DNA of 5,174 nt from Methylococcaceae bacterium. GTDB lineage: Bacteria > Pseudomonadota > Gammaproteobacteria > Methylococcales > Methylomonadaceae. The notes beneath the pieces were generated by a model. The model saw only the letters and a list, made by a program, of their open reading frames with translations. It searched no databases and was not told the DNA's origin. The translations under genes were made by a program, and so were the position numbers. Positions within the stretch are counted from its first letter, which is position 1; each line of letters begins with the position of its first letter. Below, one piece after another: positions 1 to 5,174 of the stretch. The stretch lies in NCBI GenBank assembly GCA_013140465.1, contig JABFST010000022.1:1-5174 (forward strand), in the 5' to 3' direction.

Positions 1-2
1 GG

Positions 3-125
3 AACAGCCGTTCGCTGAGCGGAGTCGAAGCGAACAAACCGGCTTCGACTCCGCTCAGCCTACGGTAAAGACTCCGCTCAGCCTACGGTAAATTTGACTT
101 ATTAGAAGTCGCTCTGAATAGTTAC
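3..125. repeat. Left arm of long inverted repeat (REP-like palindromic array)
   Basis: This arm matches the reverse complement of 4824-4931 with three substitutions over 108 aligned positions and one 15-nt insertion (92-106). From left to right it holds an 18-bp perfect stem (14-31 with 42-59, loop 32-41), two perfect tandem copies of a 23-bp unit (47-69 and 70-92) containing CTCAGCCTACGGTAAA, the 15-nt insertion, and a 19-bp block, AGTCGCTCTGAATAGTTAC (107-125), identical to the other arm. The TTCGACTCCGCTCAGC-type core resembles dispersed palindromic repeats that I recall from many bacterial genomes; that family link is from memory. Homology stops at position 3, close to the window edge, so the outer boundary of this copy may lie outside. 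Confidence 0.92.
47..92. repeat. Two perfect 23-bp tandem repeats
   Basis: Positions 47-69 and 70-92 are identical 23-mers that begin GACTCCGCTCAG and end CCTACGGTAAA. The first copy also forms most of the right half of the 18-bp hairpin at 14-59; the second has no partner. The right arm carries the same duplication at 4842-4864 and 4865-4887 with single-base changes, so the duplication predates the spread of the two arms. Confidence 0.9.
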
Positions 126-142
126 AATTCTTTCACGGTCTC
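126..142. repeat. Solo terminal sequence of the MITE-like family
   Basis: AATTCTTTCACGGTCTC matches the right terminus of the MITE-like element at 4768-4784 in 16 of 17 positions (G for A in the middle) and has the same orientation. It abuts the repeat arm at 125 directly. By orientation the body of the element would extend leftward, which is where the palindromic repeat now sits. Either a second MITE copy was interrupted by the palindromic repeat, or this is a decayed fragment. The other end is not in the window. Confidence 0.6.
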
Positions 143-242
143 TAACGGCAGTTCAGCTAGCGAAGTACAACAGCTTTAGATGTTGTACTCTGTAGACACG
201 GCAAGGTCTAAAGCCGTTGCACTCCAGCTATCAAACCTTGCC
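143..242. other. Hairpin-rich intergenic stretch after the FGE-fold gene
   Basis: No gene is visible here. There is a 9-bp perfect stem (164-172 with 181-189, AGTACAACA/TGTTGTACT, 8-nt loop) and an 8-bp stem (200-207 with 235-242, GGCAAGGT/ACCTTGCC) starting immediately after the stop codon of the minus-strand gene. The loop GCTTTAGA (173-180) is complementary to TCTAAAGC (207-214), and AACGGC (144-149) to GCCGTT (213-218), so alternative pairings compete. As the 3' end of the operon transcript this could aid termination or RNA stability, but no U-tract follows either stem, so it is not a standard intrinsic terminator. Confidence 0.5.
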
Positions 243-1157
243 TTAACGCTCCCTAACCAAACGAAACCCCTGATTGGCTTGGCGTGACCAGGCTACACCC
301 CAATTCCTATACGCGGCGCGGACACGAACTGCATCGGCATTCCAGCCGCCGCCGCGTATCGCCAGCATCACCTCAGCCCCTTGTTCTTGGCTACACGCGC
401 TTTCTGCGCCGCCATAGCTTTCCACATACTGCGAACACGTCCACTCCCAAACATTGCCGAGCATGTCGTACAAGCCAAATTTATTGGCTTGTAAGCGGCC
501 TATGCTGGCGATAAATTTAAAACCGTCTGCACAAGCATGGGCTTCGGGCCATTGTGATGCCTGATCGGCGACATTGGCGTAGCGACAGGCAAGATCAGGA
601 TTATTGCCCCAATAGCGTGCCGTGGTTGTGCCAGCGCGGGCGGCATATTCCCATTCGGCTTCGGTAGGCAAACGGTATGCTTGGCCTGTCATTTGGTTAA
701 GCCAGTTTATATAGGCCATCGCATCCCACCAACTCACGCAAGTGACGGGCATAGCAAGCAGCACGGGTTCATCTTGCACAGGCGTTCGCCAATTCGCCCA
801 TGACCACCATTGCCAATGTTTTTTGGCCTTGTCCCGATAACTCCAACAACCTGGCTCCACGGTGTTACGTTCGGCATCGGTCTGGTATTGGGTGGCGGCA
901 ACAAAACGGCTAAATTCGGCAACCGTCAATTCATGTTTGGCTATCTTAAAGCCTTTAACGCACACCCTATGCGGGGTTTCATCCGCTCCTCGCCCCGTTT
1001 CGTACTCAGGGCTGCCCATTATGAAGCACCCCGTCGGCACAGCCAGCATTTGCGGCAGCAACACGGCTGGGCTGGTTTGCTGCTTGTCTGCCGCGCTTGC
1101 CACATCTGCCCATAACAGCAACAACACAGCAAGAATGATGCGCGTAGGTTTGCCCAT
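243..1157 (-). CDS. Exported FGE-sulfatase-fold (SUMF1-like) protein lacking the catalytic cysteines
   Basis: A 304-residue protein from ATG at 1157. Residues 1-22 form a typical Sec signal peptide: basic start (GKPTR), hydrophobic core (IILAVLLLLW), and an A-S-A cleavage site near residue 22. The mature part is a full FGE-sulfatase domain (about 38-302): PTGCFIMGSP at 41-50, RLPTEAEWEYAARAG at 162-176, GNVWEW at 234-239, RGGGW at 268-272 and GFRLV at 297-301. In genuine formylglycine-generating enzymes a copper-binding cysteine pair follows the RGGS motif; the equivalent positions here are about Ala274 and Val279, so sulfatase activation is unlikely. Eight other cysteines (44, 66, 104, 140, 191, 209, 241, 255) could form disulfides in the periplasm. 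An in-frame ATG at 1193 would add 12 residues and overlap the upstream gene; its AAAAGG is 11 nt away. I prefer 1157, which gives a normal signal peptide and lies 10 nt after the transporter stop codon. The exact role is unknown. Confidence 0.88.
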   Translation of the reverse strand: MGKPTRIILAVLLLLWADVASAADKQQTSPAVLLPQMLAVPTGCFIMGSPEYETGRGADETPHRVCVKGFKIAKHELTVAEFSRFVAATQYQTDAERNTVEPGCWSYRDKAKKHWQWWSWANWRTPVQDEPVLLAMPVTCVSWWDAMAYINWLNQMTGQAYRLPTEAEWEYAARAGTTTARYWGNNPDLACRYANVADQASQWPEAHACADGFKFIASIGRLQANKFGLYDMLGNVWEWTCSQYVESYGGAESACSQEQGAEVMLAIRGGGWNADAVRVRAAYRNWGVAWSRQANQGFRLVRER

Positions 1158-1167
1158 CGCCGCCCAG

Positions 1168-2478
1168 TTATCGACTGCGCTTGCGCTGTCCATAAAACGA
1201 TTTGCCTTTTTTACGCGGACGACGGTTTGTGGTCGGGCTGGCAACGGTCTCTTGCAAAAGTTCAGGAAACCGATCCATCGTGCGCAACACCGGAAACCAC
1301 CACATACATAAGCCCGTCACCACTAAAGTGGCAAAACCGCCGACCACCACAGCGGGCATCAACCCCAGCCACGCGGCGGTAAAGCCGGATTCAAATTCGC
1401 CCAATTCGTTGGATGCGCCGATAAAAACTGAATTAACCGCACTGACCCGCCCGCGAATGCTATCAGGGGTTTCTATTTGCACGAGGATATGGCGGATGAA
1501 TACGCTGACCATATCCCCTGCCCCCATCAGCAGCAGAGCGGCTAGCGACACGCCAAAGCTATGGGAATAGCCAAACACCACGGTTGCCAATCCAAACAGC
1601 AACACACCGCCAAACATCCACCGCCCCACATGGCGGGTAATCGGGGCAAAGCCCAAAGCCACCGCCGTGATGGCTGCACCTGCGCCGGGCGCGGTGCGCA
1701 ACAAACCCAATCCGGCGGCATCCACATGCAGCACATCACTAGCATACGCGGGCAATAAGGCAGTTGCACCGCCAAATAACACGGCAAACAAATCTAAAGA
1801 AATCGCCCCCAAAATCACCGGACGCGAACGCACAAATCGCAAGCCCTCCAATAAGGTATGCCAAGTCGCGGGTTCGCGCTTGCTAGGTGCTGGTTGGACG
1901 CGGATGGGCAACATCAATACCACCGCCAAGGCCATTAATGCACTCACGAGCGTGTATAAAGTGTCTGGGCCAAACAGATAAATCCACCCCCCTAAACTAG
2001 GGCCGACAATAACCGCGATATGAAACGCGGAAGAATTAATCGCAACCGCGTTGCTAAAGCTGCCAGCAGGCACCAAGTTAATCAATATGGATTGCGTGGC
2101 CGGCATCATAAACGCGCGCGCGCTGCCAAACAGCGCCATCACCGCAAACACAGGCCAAACGCTGTGCAATCCGGTCAGGGAAAACACCAGCAATAACGCG
2201 CCACAGACAAACTCCAGCAAAAAACAGCCGATCAGTATCCATTTACGGTTGTACTGGTCAGCGGCGTGTCCGGCAAACAAAATAAGCAAGGCAAACGGGG
2301 CAAATTGCGCCAAGCCTATCAGCCCCAAATCCAAAGCATCGCCCGTTTTTTCGTAGACTTGCCAGCCGACGGCGACACTCTGCATTTGTACGGCAACCGT
2401 GGCGATAAAACGCGCCGTTAAGTACAGGGTAAAATTGCGGTGGCGGAAGGCGCTAAATTTTTCGCTAAGTGAGGGCAT
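1168..2478 (-). CDS. MFS exporter, EntS-like (MFS_3) family
   Basis: A 436-residue integral inner-membrane protein with about 12 hydrophobic segments (roughly 17-38, 52-72, 80-102, 105-122, 145-168, 172-191, 222-245, 258-280, 287-305, 308-328, 345-370, 374-397). The loop between helices 2 and 3 carries a recognisable MFS motif A (GHAADQYNRKW, 70-80). The segment IRGRVSAVNSVFIGASNELG (341-360) is typical of the EntS/MFS_3 group, which includes the enterobactin exporter, so proton-driven export of a small molecule is likely; the substrate cannot be read from sequence. The C-terminal tail (418-436) is very basic (RRPRKKGK...QRKRSR). I chose ATG at 2478, only 4 nt after the acs stop codon. The alternative is a TTG at 2505 that adds nine residues and overlaps acs by 23 nt. 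Neither has a good Shine-Dalgarno sequence, which fits translational coupling to acs. Confidence 0.9.
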   Translation of the reverse strand: MPSLSEKFSAFRHRNFTLYLTARFIATVAVQMQSVAVGWQVYEKTGDALDLGLIGLAQFAPFALLILFAGHAADQYNRKWILIGCFLLEFVCGALLLVFSLTGLHSVWPVFAVMALFGSARAFMMPATQSILINLVPAGSFSNAVAINSSAFHIAVIVGPSLGGWIYLFGPDTLYTLVSALMALAVVLMLPIRVQPAPSKREPATWHTLLEGLRFVRSRPVILGAISLDLFAVLFGGATALLPAYASDVLHVDAAGLGLLRTAPGAGAAITAVALGFAPITRHVGRWMFGGVLLFGLATVVFGYSHSFGVSLAALLLMGAGDMVSVFIRHILVQIETPDSIRGRVSAVNSVFIGASNELGEFESGFTAAWLGLMPAVVVGGFATLVVTGLCMWWFPVLRTMDRFPELLQETVASPTTNRRPRKKGKSFYGQRKRSR

Positions 2479-2482
2479 GGGG

Positions 2483-4420
2483 TTATTTATTGGCTCGGTG
2501 TTCAATAAGGTCGGAGACGACCGATGGGTCTGCCAAGGTGGAGGTATCGCCTAAATTATCCAATTCATTCGCCGCGACTTTGCGCAAAATCCGGCGCATG
2601 ATTTTTCCTGAGCGGGTTTTGGGCAAACCTGGGGCCCATTGGATAATGTCGGGGTTGGCAATCGCGCCGATTTCTTTGCGCACTAAATCCAGCAGCTCTT
2701 TGCGCAAAGCTTCGGTGGCTTCGACACCCGCGTTTAAGGTGACATAAGCATAGATGCCCTGACCTTTGATGTCATGCGGATAGCCGACCACAGCGGCTTC
2801 GGCAACGAGCGGATGCAGCACCAAGGCACTTTCAATTTCGGCAGTGCCCATGCGGTGGCCGGAAACGTTAATCACGTCGTCCACGCGTCCGGTAATCCAA
2901 AAATAGCCATCTTCATCGCGGCGTGCGCCATCACCCGCAAAATAATAGCCCGGGTAATTTTTGAAATAAGTATCGACAAAACGCCCATGGTCGCCATAAA
3001 TGCTGCGTGCTTGCCCGGGCCACGGACGGCTGATGACCAAAATGCCTTCGGCGGCCCCGGACATCAATTGGCCTTGATTGTCCATAATTTCAGGGATAAT
3101 GCCAAAAAACGGCAAAGTGGCAGAACCCGGTTTTAAGGCTGTCACGCCCGGCAACGGGGTAATTAAAATGCCGCCTGTTTCGGTTTGCCACCAAGTATCC
3201 ATAATCGGACAACGCCCGTCACCGACGACATGGTAATACCATTCCCACGCTTCGGGGTTAATCGGTTCGCCGACACTGCCCAAAATCCGTAAGCTGGATC
3301 TGTCGGTGCGGGTGACAAAATCGTTGCCTTGCGCCATTAACGCACGGATGGCGGTCGGGGCGGTGTAAAAAATGTTCACCTGATGTTTGTCAATAACGCG
3401 CCAAAAACGGTCAGCAGCGGGATAGGTCGGCACGCCTTCAAACAACAAGGTGGTCGCGCCGTTGCATAACGGCCCGTAAATCATGTACGAATGGCCTGTC
3501 ACCCAGCCTATATCGGCGGTACACCAATAAATGTCACCGTCGTGGTAATCAAACACATATTTATGGGTCATCGCAGCATACAACAAATAACCGCCCGTAG
3601 TATGCAGAATGCCCTTAGGTTTGCCTGTAGAACCCGAGGTGTACAAAATAAACAACGGATCTTCCGCCGCCATCGCCACGGCGGGGCAATCACTAGACGC
3701 ATCCGCCATCGCCTCGTGATACCAAACATCGCGCGGGCTGTGCCAAGTAATATCAGATCCGGTATTATGTATGACGATAACCGTGTTGAGGTTAGGACAA
3801 GCCGCTGCCGCCACATCGACATTGGCTTTGATCGGGATGACCTTGCCGCCGCGATAACCGGCATCGGCGCACACCACATAGCGGCAATCAGAATCGAGGA
3901 TACGGTCTTTTAAGGCTTCTGCCGAAAACCCGCCAAACACCACGGAATGCACGGCGCCGATGCGCGTACACGCGAGCATCACCACAGCAGCTTCGGCAAT
4001 CATTGGCAAATAAATGCACACCCGGTCGCCTTTTTGCACACCTAGGCTGCGCAAGACATTGGCGAATTTACAGACTTGTTCGTGCAATTCGCGGTAAGTG
4101 ATTTTTTTGTCGTGATCGGGGTTGTCGCCTTCCCAAATAAGCGCGGTTTGGTCGGCGCGGGTGGCTAAGTGCCTGTCGATGCAATTGACGCTGACATTTA
4201 GCGTGCCGCCTTCAAACCAACGGATATTGCCTTTCGGGTAATCGTAATCCAGCACAGTATGCCAAGGGGCTTCCCATTGCAAAAACTGGGTGGCCTGTTC
4301 GGCCCAAAAAGTTTCGGGATCATCAACCGATTGTTGATAGAGGCGTTGGTAGCTGGCGGCGTTGATATGGGCGTGGGCGGCGGTGGCGGGGTTTACAGGG
4401 TAAATTTTAACGTCTGACAT
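2483..4420 (-). CDS. acs: Acetyl-CoA synthetase (AMP-forming acetate-CoA ligase)
   Basis: A 645-residue cytoplasmic enzyme, close to the 652 residues of E. coli Acs and full length. It converts acetate, ATP and CoA to acetyl-CoA, AMP and pyrophosphate via acetyl-AMP, the high-affinity route for acetate use. Adenylate-forming motifs are intact: the P-loop-like [11 protein letters not shown] at 260-270, [10 protein letters not shown] at 408-417 (Trp411 is the expected acyl-pocket residue that limits the substrate to acetate), YFAGDGAR at 493-500 with Asp497, and the hinge region [13 protein letters not shown] at 511-523. The C-terminal [11 protein letters not shown] places the catalytic lysine at Lys606, matching the Pat-acetylated, CobB-deacetylated Lys609 of the Salmonella enzyme, so post-translational control is plausible. 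ATG at 4420 follows AGGA with a 7-nt spacer. It is the first gene of a tightly packed operon; no actP or pta/ackA is visible nearby. Confidence 0.98.
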   Translation of the reverse strand: MSDVKIYPVNPATAAHAHINAASYQRLYQQSVDDPETFWAEQATQFLQWEAPWHTVLDYDYPKGNIRWFEGGTLNVSVNCIDRHLATRADQTALIWEGDNPDHDKKITYRELHEQVCKFANVLRSLGVQKGDRVCIYLPMIAEAAVVMLACTRIGAVHSVVFGGFSAEALKDRILDSDCRYVVCADAGYRGGKVIPIKANVDVAAAACPNLNTVIVIHNTGSDITWHSPRDVWYHEAMADASSDCPAVAMAAEDPLFILYTSGSTGKPKGILHTTGGYLLYAAMTHKYVFDYHDGDIYWCTADIGWVTGHSYMIYGPLCNGATTLLFEGVPTYPAADRFWRVIDKHQVNIFYTAPTAIRALMAQGNDFVTRTDRSSLRILGSVGEPINPEAWEWYYHVVGDGRCPIMDTWWQTETGGILITPLPGVTALKPGSATLPFFGIIPEIMDNQGQLMSGAAEGILVISRPWPGQARSIYGDHGRFVDTYFKNYPGYYFAGDGARRDEDGYFWITGRVDDVINVSGHRMGTAEIESALVLHPLVAEAAVVGYPHDIKGQGIYAYVTLNAGVEATEALRKELLDLVRKEIGAIANPDIIQWAPGLPKTRSGKIMRRILRKVAANELDNLGDTSTLADPSVVSDLIEHRANK

Positions 4421-4427
4421 GCGTTAA

Positions 4428-4431
4428 TCCT
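4428..4431 (-). promoter_or_regulatory. acs ribosome-binding site
   Basis: AGGA on the minus strand, 7 nt before the ATG at 4420. It is the only clear Shine-Dalgarno sequence among the three operon genes and fixes the acs start. Confidence 0.75.
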
Positions 4432-4530
4432 AAGTGGGTCTAAAGAGGTGCGCCAACTTTAGTAAATTTTGCGGCGGTTTGCACGGGTTTTGTGGAAAAA
4501 CTGTTTGCCCTGTACGGTTACGTTTGCGGA

Positions 4531-4549
4531 ATTCTTCACCACGAAGAAT
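4531..4549. promoter_or_regulatory. Dyad ATTCTTC-N5-GAAGAAT, possible operator
   Basis: A perfect 7-bp inverted repeat around ACCAC, 110 nt upstream of the acs ATG. The 19-bp size and symmetric halves fit a dimeric repressor or activator site; it could equally be a short RNA hairpin in the leader. No regulator gene is in the window to pair it with. Confidence 0.35.
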
Positions 4550-4645
4550 CTGAAACATCGTGTTTTTATGTCGTGAAAAAAACGGCTTAATGAAATGCGC
4601 AACCGTGTCAGCATCTAGTATAAGTTAATGTGTTACTAGGTATAG

Positions 4646-4784
4646 GAGACTGTGAAAGTATTTCAAATACTCACAAAAAGGTGTTTTTTATTCTCGTAAG
4701 ACTCTGTTTTAATTATATTATTTAGTGAAAAAACATGTTTTTTCACTCCGATGAGCAAGCTTACGTTAATTCTTTCACAGTCTC
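4646..4784. mobile_element. 139-bp MITE-like element with 5-bp target duplication
   Basis: The ends are inverted repeats: GAGACTGTGAAAGTATT on the left and the reverse complement of GAGACTGTGAAAGAATT on the right (16 of 17 positions). Both ends are flanked by TATAG (4641-4645 and 4785-4789), which reads as a 5-bp target-site duplication. The interior is AT-rich, non-coding and foldable: a 13-bp palindrome at 4658-4670, CGTAAG/CTTACG at 4695-4700 and 4760-4765, and a 24-bp perfect palindrome at 4724-4747. It encodes no transposase, so it would need one supplied in trans. I cannot assign the parent IS family. A near-identical end occurs at 126-142. Confidence 0.75.
4724..4747. repeat. 24-bp perfect palindrome inside the MITE-like element
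   Basis: AGTGAAAAAACA is followed directly by its exact reverse complement with no spacer. It sits slightly right of centre in the element. It is AT-rich, with a run of six A and a run of six T, so as RNA it would make a weak long hairpin and as DNA a possible cruciform. Confidence 0.9.
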
Positions 4785-4796
4785 TATAGGCCATTT

Positions 4797-4810
4797 CCCA
4801 CGATAGTGGG
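4797..4810. other. Short hairpin between the MITE-like element and the right repeat arm
   Basis: CCCAC-GATA-GTGGG forms a 5-bp GC-rich stem with a tetraloop, followed by more G residues. It occupies much of the 34-bp spacer (4790-4823) between the two repeat elements. No function can be assigned. Confidence 0.4.
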
Positions 4811-4823
4811 GGCATCTTGAAAC

Positions 4824-4955
4824 GTAACTATTCAGAGCGACTTTACCGTAGGCTGAGCGGTGTCTTTACCGTAGGCTGAGCGCAGTCGAAGCCGGTTTGT
4901 TCGCTTCGACTTCGCTCAGCGAACGGCTGTTGTGCCTCGGATGCTGAATAGTTAC
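4824..4955. mobile_element. 132-bp palindromic repeat unit with 12-bp terminal inverted repeats (right arm)
   Basis: Positions 4824-4931 are the inverted counterpart of 3-125. The unit starts with GTAACTATTCAG (4824-4835) and ends with its exact reverse complement CTGAATAGTTAC (4944-4955), suggesting a discrete, possibly mobilised element. Inside are two tandem 23-bp units (4842-4864, 4865-4887) and the two halves of the long hairpin, here with 17 of 18 pairs. I find no convincing target-site duplication next to the termini. A 66-codon open frame crosses this unit but looks like translated repeat rather than a gene. Confidence 0.8.
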
Positions 4956-4976
4956 CTAGAAACTGGACATGCTTAA

Positions 4977-4995
4977 TGCTGTTAAGCCAACAGCA
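4977..4995. other. Hairpin TGCTGTT-N5-AACAGCA
   Basis: A 7-bp perfect stem with a 5-nt loop, followed on the plus strand by a run of seven G (4997-5003). It lies in the 136-bp stretch between the right repeat unit and the putative partial gene, where I see no open frame worth calling. It has no U-tract and no assigned role. Confidence 0.4.
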
Positions 4996-5016
4996 AGGGG
5001 GGGTCATCGAGCGGGT

Positions 5017-5078
5017 TTTAATCTGGAATAAAAGCATAGCCACTATCCCAGATTAAACAGCGGGCTAGAATACTAGCC
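5017..5078. other. Two adjacent hairpins, possible 3'-end structure of the partial gene
   Basis: The larger stem pairs 5017-5030 with 5044-5057 (13 of 14 pairs, core TTTAATCTGG, 13-nt loop). The smaller is GGCTAG-AATA-CTAGCC at 5063-5078. On the minus strand they follow the stop codon at 5092-5094 by about 14 nt, a normal place for a terminator or mRNA-stabilising structure. No clear U-tract follows, so termination is only suggested. Confidence 0.4.
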
Positions 5079-5091
5079 TAGCGGCATTCTA

Positions 5092-5174
5092 CTATGGATA
5101 AATGACGGTAGGTTTGAAATAGGCTGCGGGGTATTTGGGGTCGAAATTATCTTGGGATTTTTCTGCCAATTGGC
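5092..5174 (-). CDS. Possible C-terminal fragment of a hypothetical protein (cut by window edge)
   Basis: The minus-strand frame entering from the right edge reads 26 codons to a TAG at 5092-5094 and ends in KYPAAYFKPTVIYP. Its codon choice and mixed charged/aromatic composition look protein-like, and hairpins follow the stop. A second minus-strand frame is also open in this stretch, so the call rests on appearance only. I do not recognise the family. If real it would be a separate gene upstream of the repeat unit, in the same direction as the acs operon. Confidence 0.3.
   Translation of the reverse strand, partial: QLAEKSQDNFDPKYPAAYFKPTVIYP

Larger units (their letters stand above)
4421..4640 (-). 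promoter_or_regulatory. acs upstream leader/promoter region
   Basis: This 220-nt stretch has no gene and must carry at least part of the operon's control, because the flanking sequence is repeats. Visible elements on the minus strand are the acs ribosome-binding site AGGA (4428-4431), a 7-bp dyad at 4531-4549, an imperfect 9-bp inverted repeat (4559-4567 with 4576-4584, 8 of 9 pairs), and a TATACT -10-like hexamer at 4617-4622. No TTGACA-like -35 sits 16-18 nt upstream of that hexamer, and I see no clear CRP or sigma-54 site. The start of transcription is therefore not assigned. Confidence 0.45.

Noticed and set aside
1..125. CRISPR-like array
   Set aside because: The repeats are two tandem 23-mers with no spacers and a palindromic neighbour, so this is a REP-like array.
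140..222. attC-like integron recombination site just after the FGE-fold gene
   Set aside because: CTCTAAC and GTTGCAC each miss the core consensus (RYYYAAC, GTTRRRY) by one base, and the inner complementary blocks (173-180 with 207-214) are not placed as L boxes next to the R boxes. The similarity is too weak, and acs is not typical cassette cargo.
1158..1244. Extended start (TTG at 1244) for the FGE-fold gene
   Set aside because: It would put about 29 residues before the signal peptide and overlap the transporter by 77 nt. The ATG codons at 1157 or 1193 are better.
862..1311. Plus-strand open frames of 100-150 codons over the FGE-fold and MFS genes, and 3491-3913 over acs
   Set aside because: They are antisense shadows of strongly supported minus-strand genes and have no family motifs.
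2479..2505. TTG start at 2505 for the MFS gene
   Set aside because: There is no Shine-Dalgarno sequence, and the nine added residues do not resemble the family N-terminus. ATG at 2478 follows the acs stop by 4 nt. It is not excluded.
4600..4625. Sigma-54 promoter (TGACAC near TTGC)
   Set aside because: The GG/GC elements are only 2 nt apart instead of the needed spacing, and the -24 GG is absent.
4843..5043. 66-codon minus-strand open frame
   Set aside because: Most of it is a translation of the palindromic repeat unit, with no ribosome-binding site and no recognisable family.
5017..5057. Intrinsic terminator
   Set aside because: The stem is good, but no U-tract follows on either strand; it is recorded as a hairpin only.

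Overview
The window holds a compact three-gene operon on the minus strand: acs (acetyl-CoA synthetase), then a 12-helix MFS exporter, then an exported FGE-sulfatase-fold protein. Repeats and small mobile-element-like sequences sit on both sides. Protein style, mixed base composition and an Acs of standard length suggest a gammaproteobacterium. The repeat-rich flanks recall repeat-laden genera such as the sulfur-oxidising Thiotrichales, but that placement is only a guess.

Layout from left to right. Positions 3-125 are one arm of a long inverted repeat built from palindromic REP-like units. Positions 126-142 look like the end of a second, MITE-like repeat family. Positions 143-242 hold only hairpins. 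Positions 243-1157 (minus) encode the FGE-fold protein, 1168-2478 (minus) the MFS transporter and 2483-4420 (minus) Acs. The gaps between genes are 4 and 10 nt, so one transcript and translational coupling are likely. The acs leader (4421-4640) has a clear ribosome-binding site and a dyad at 4531-4549, but no convincing sigma-70 promoter. A 139-bp MITE-like element with a 5-bp target-site duplication lies at 4646-4784. The second arm of the long inverted repeat is at 4824-4931, inside a 132-bp unit (4824-4955) with 12-bp terminal inverted repeats. The last stretch carries three hairpins and possibly the 3' end of another minus-strand gene (5092-5174).

Acs should activate acetate to acetyl-CoA in the cytoplasm. 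The transporter belongs to the EntS-like branch of MFS drug/siderophore exporters, with unknown substrate. The third protein has a signal peptide and an FGE fold but lacks both catalytic cysteines of true formylglycine-generating enzymes, so it probably does not activate sulfatases. Nothing in the sequence ties the three functions into one pathway.

The most notable feature is architectural: two near-identical inverted repeats (108 aligned positions, 3 mismatches, one 15-nt indel) bracket the whole operon, and each arm lies close to an end of the same MITE-like family. I did not find convincing evidence of a new defence system, CRISPR array, RNA gene or toxin-antitoxin pair.
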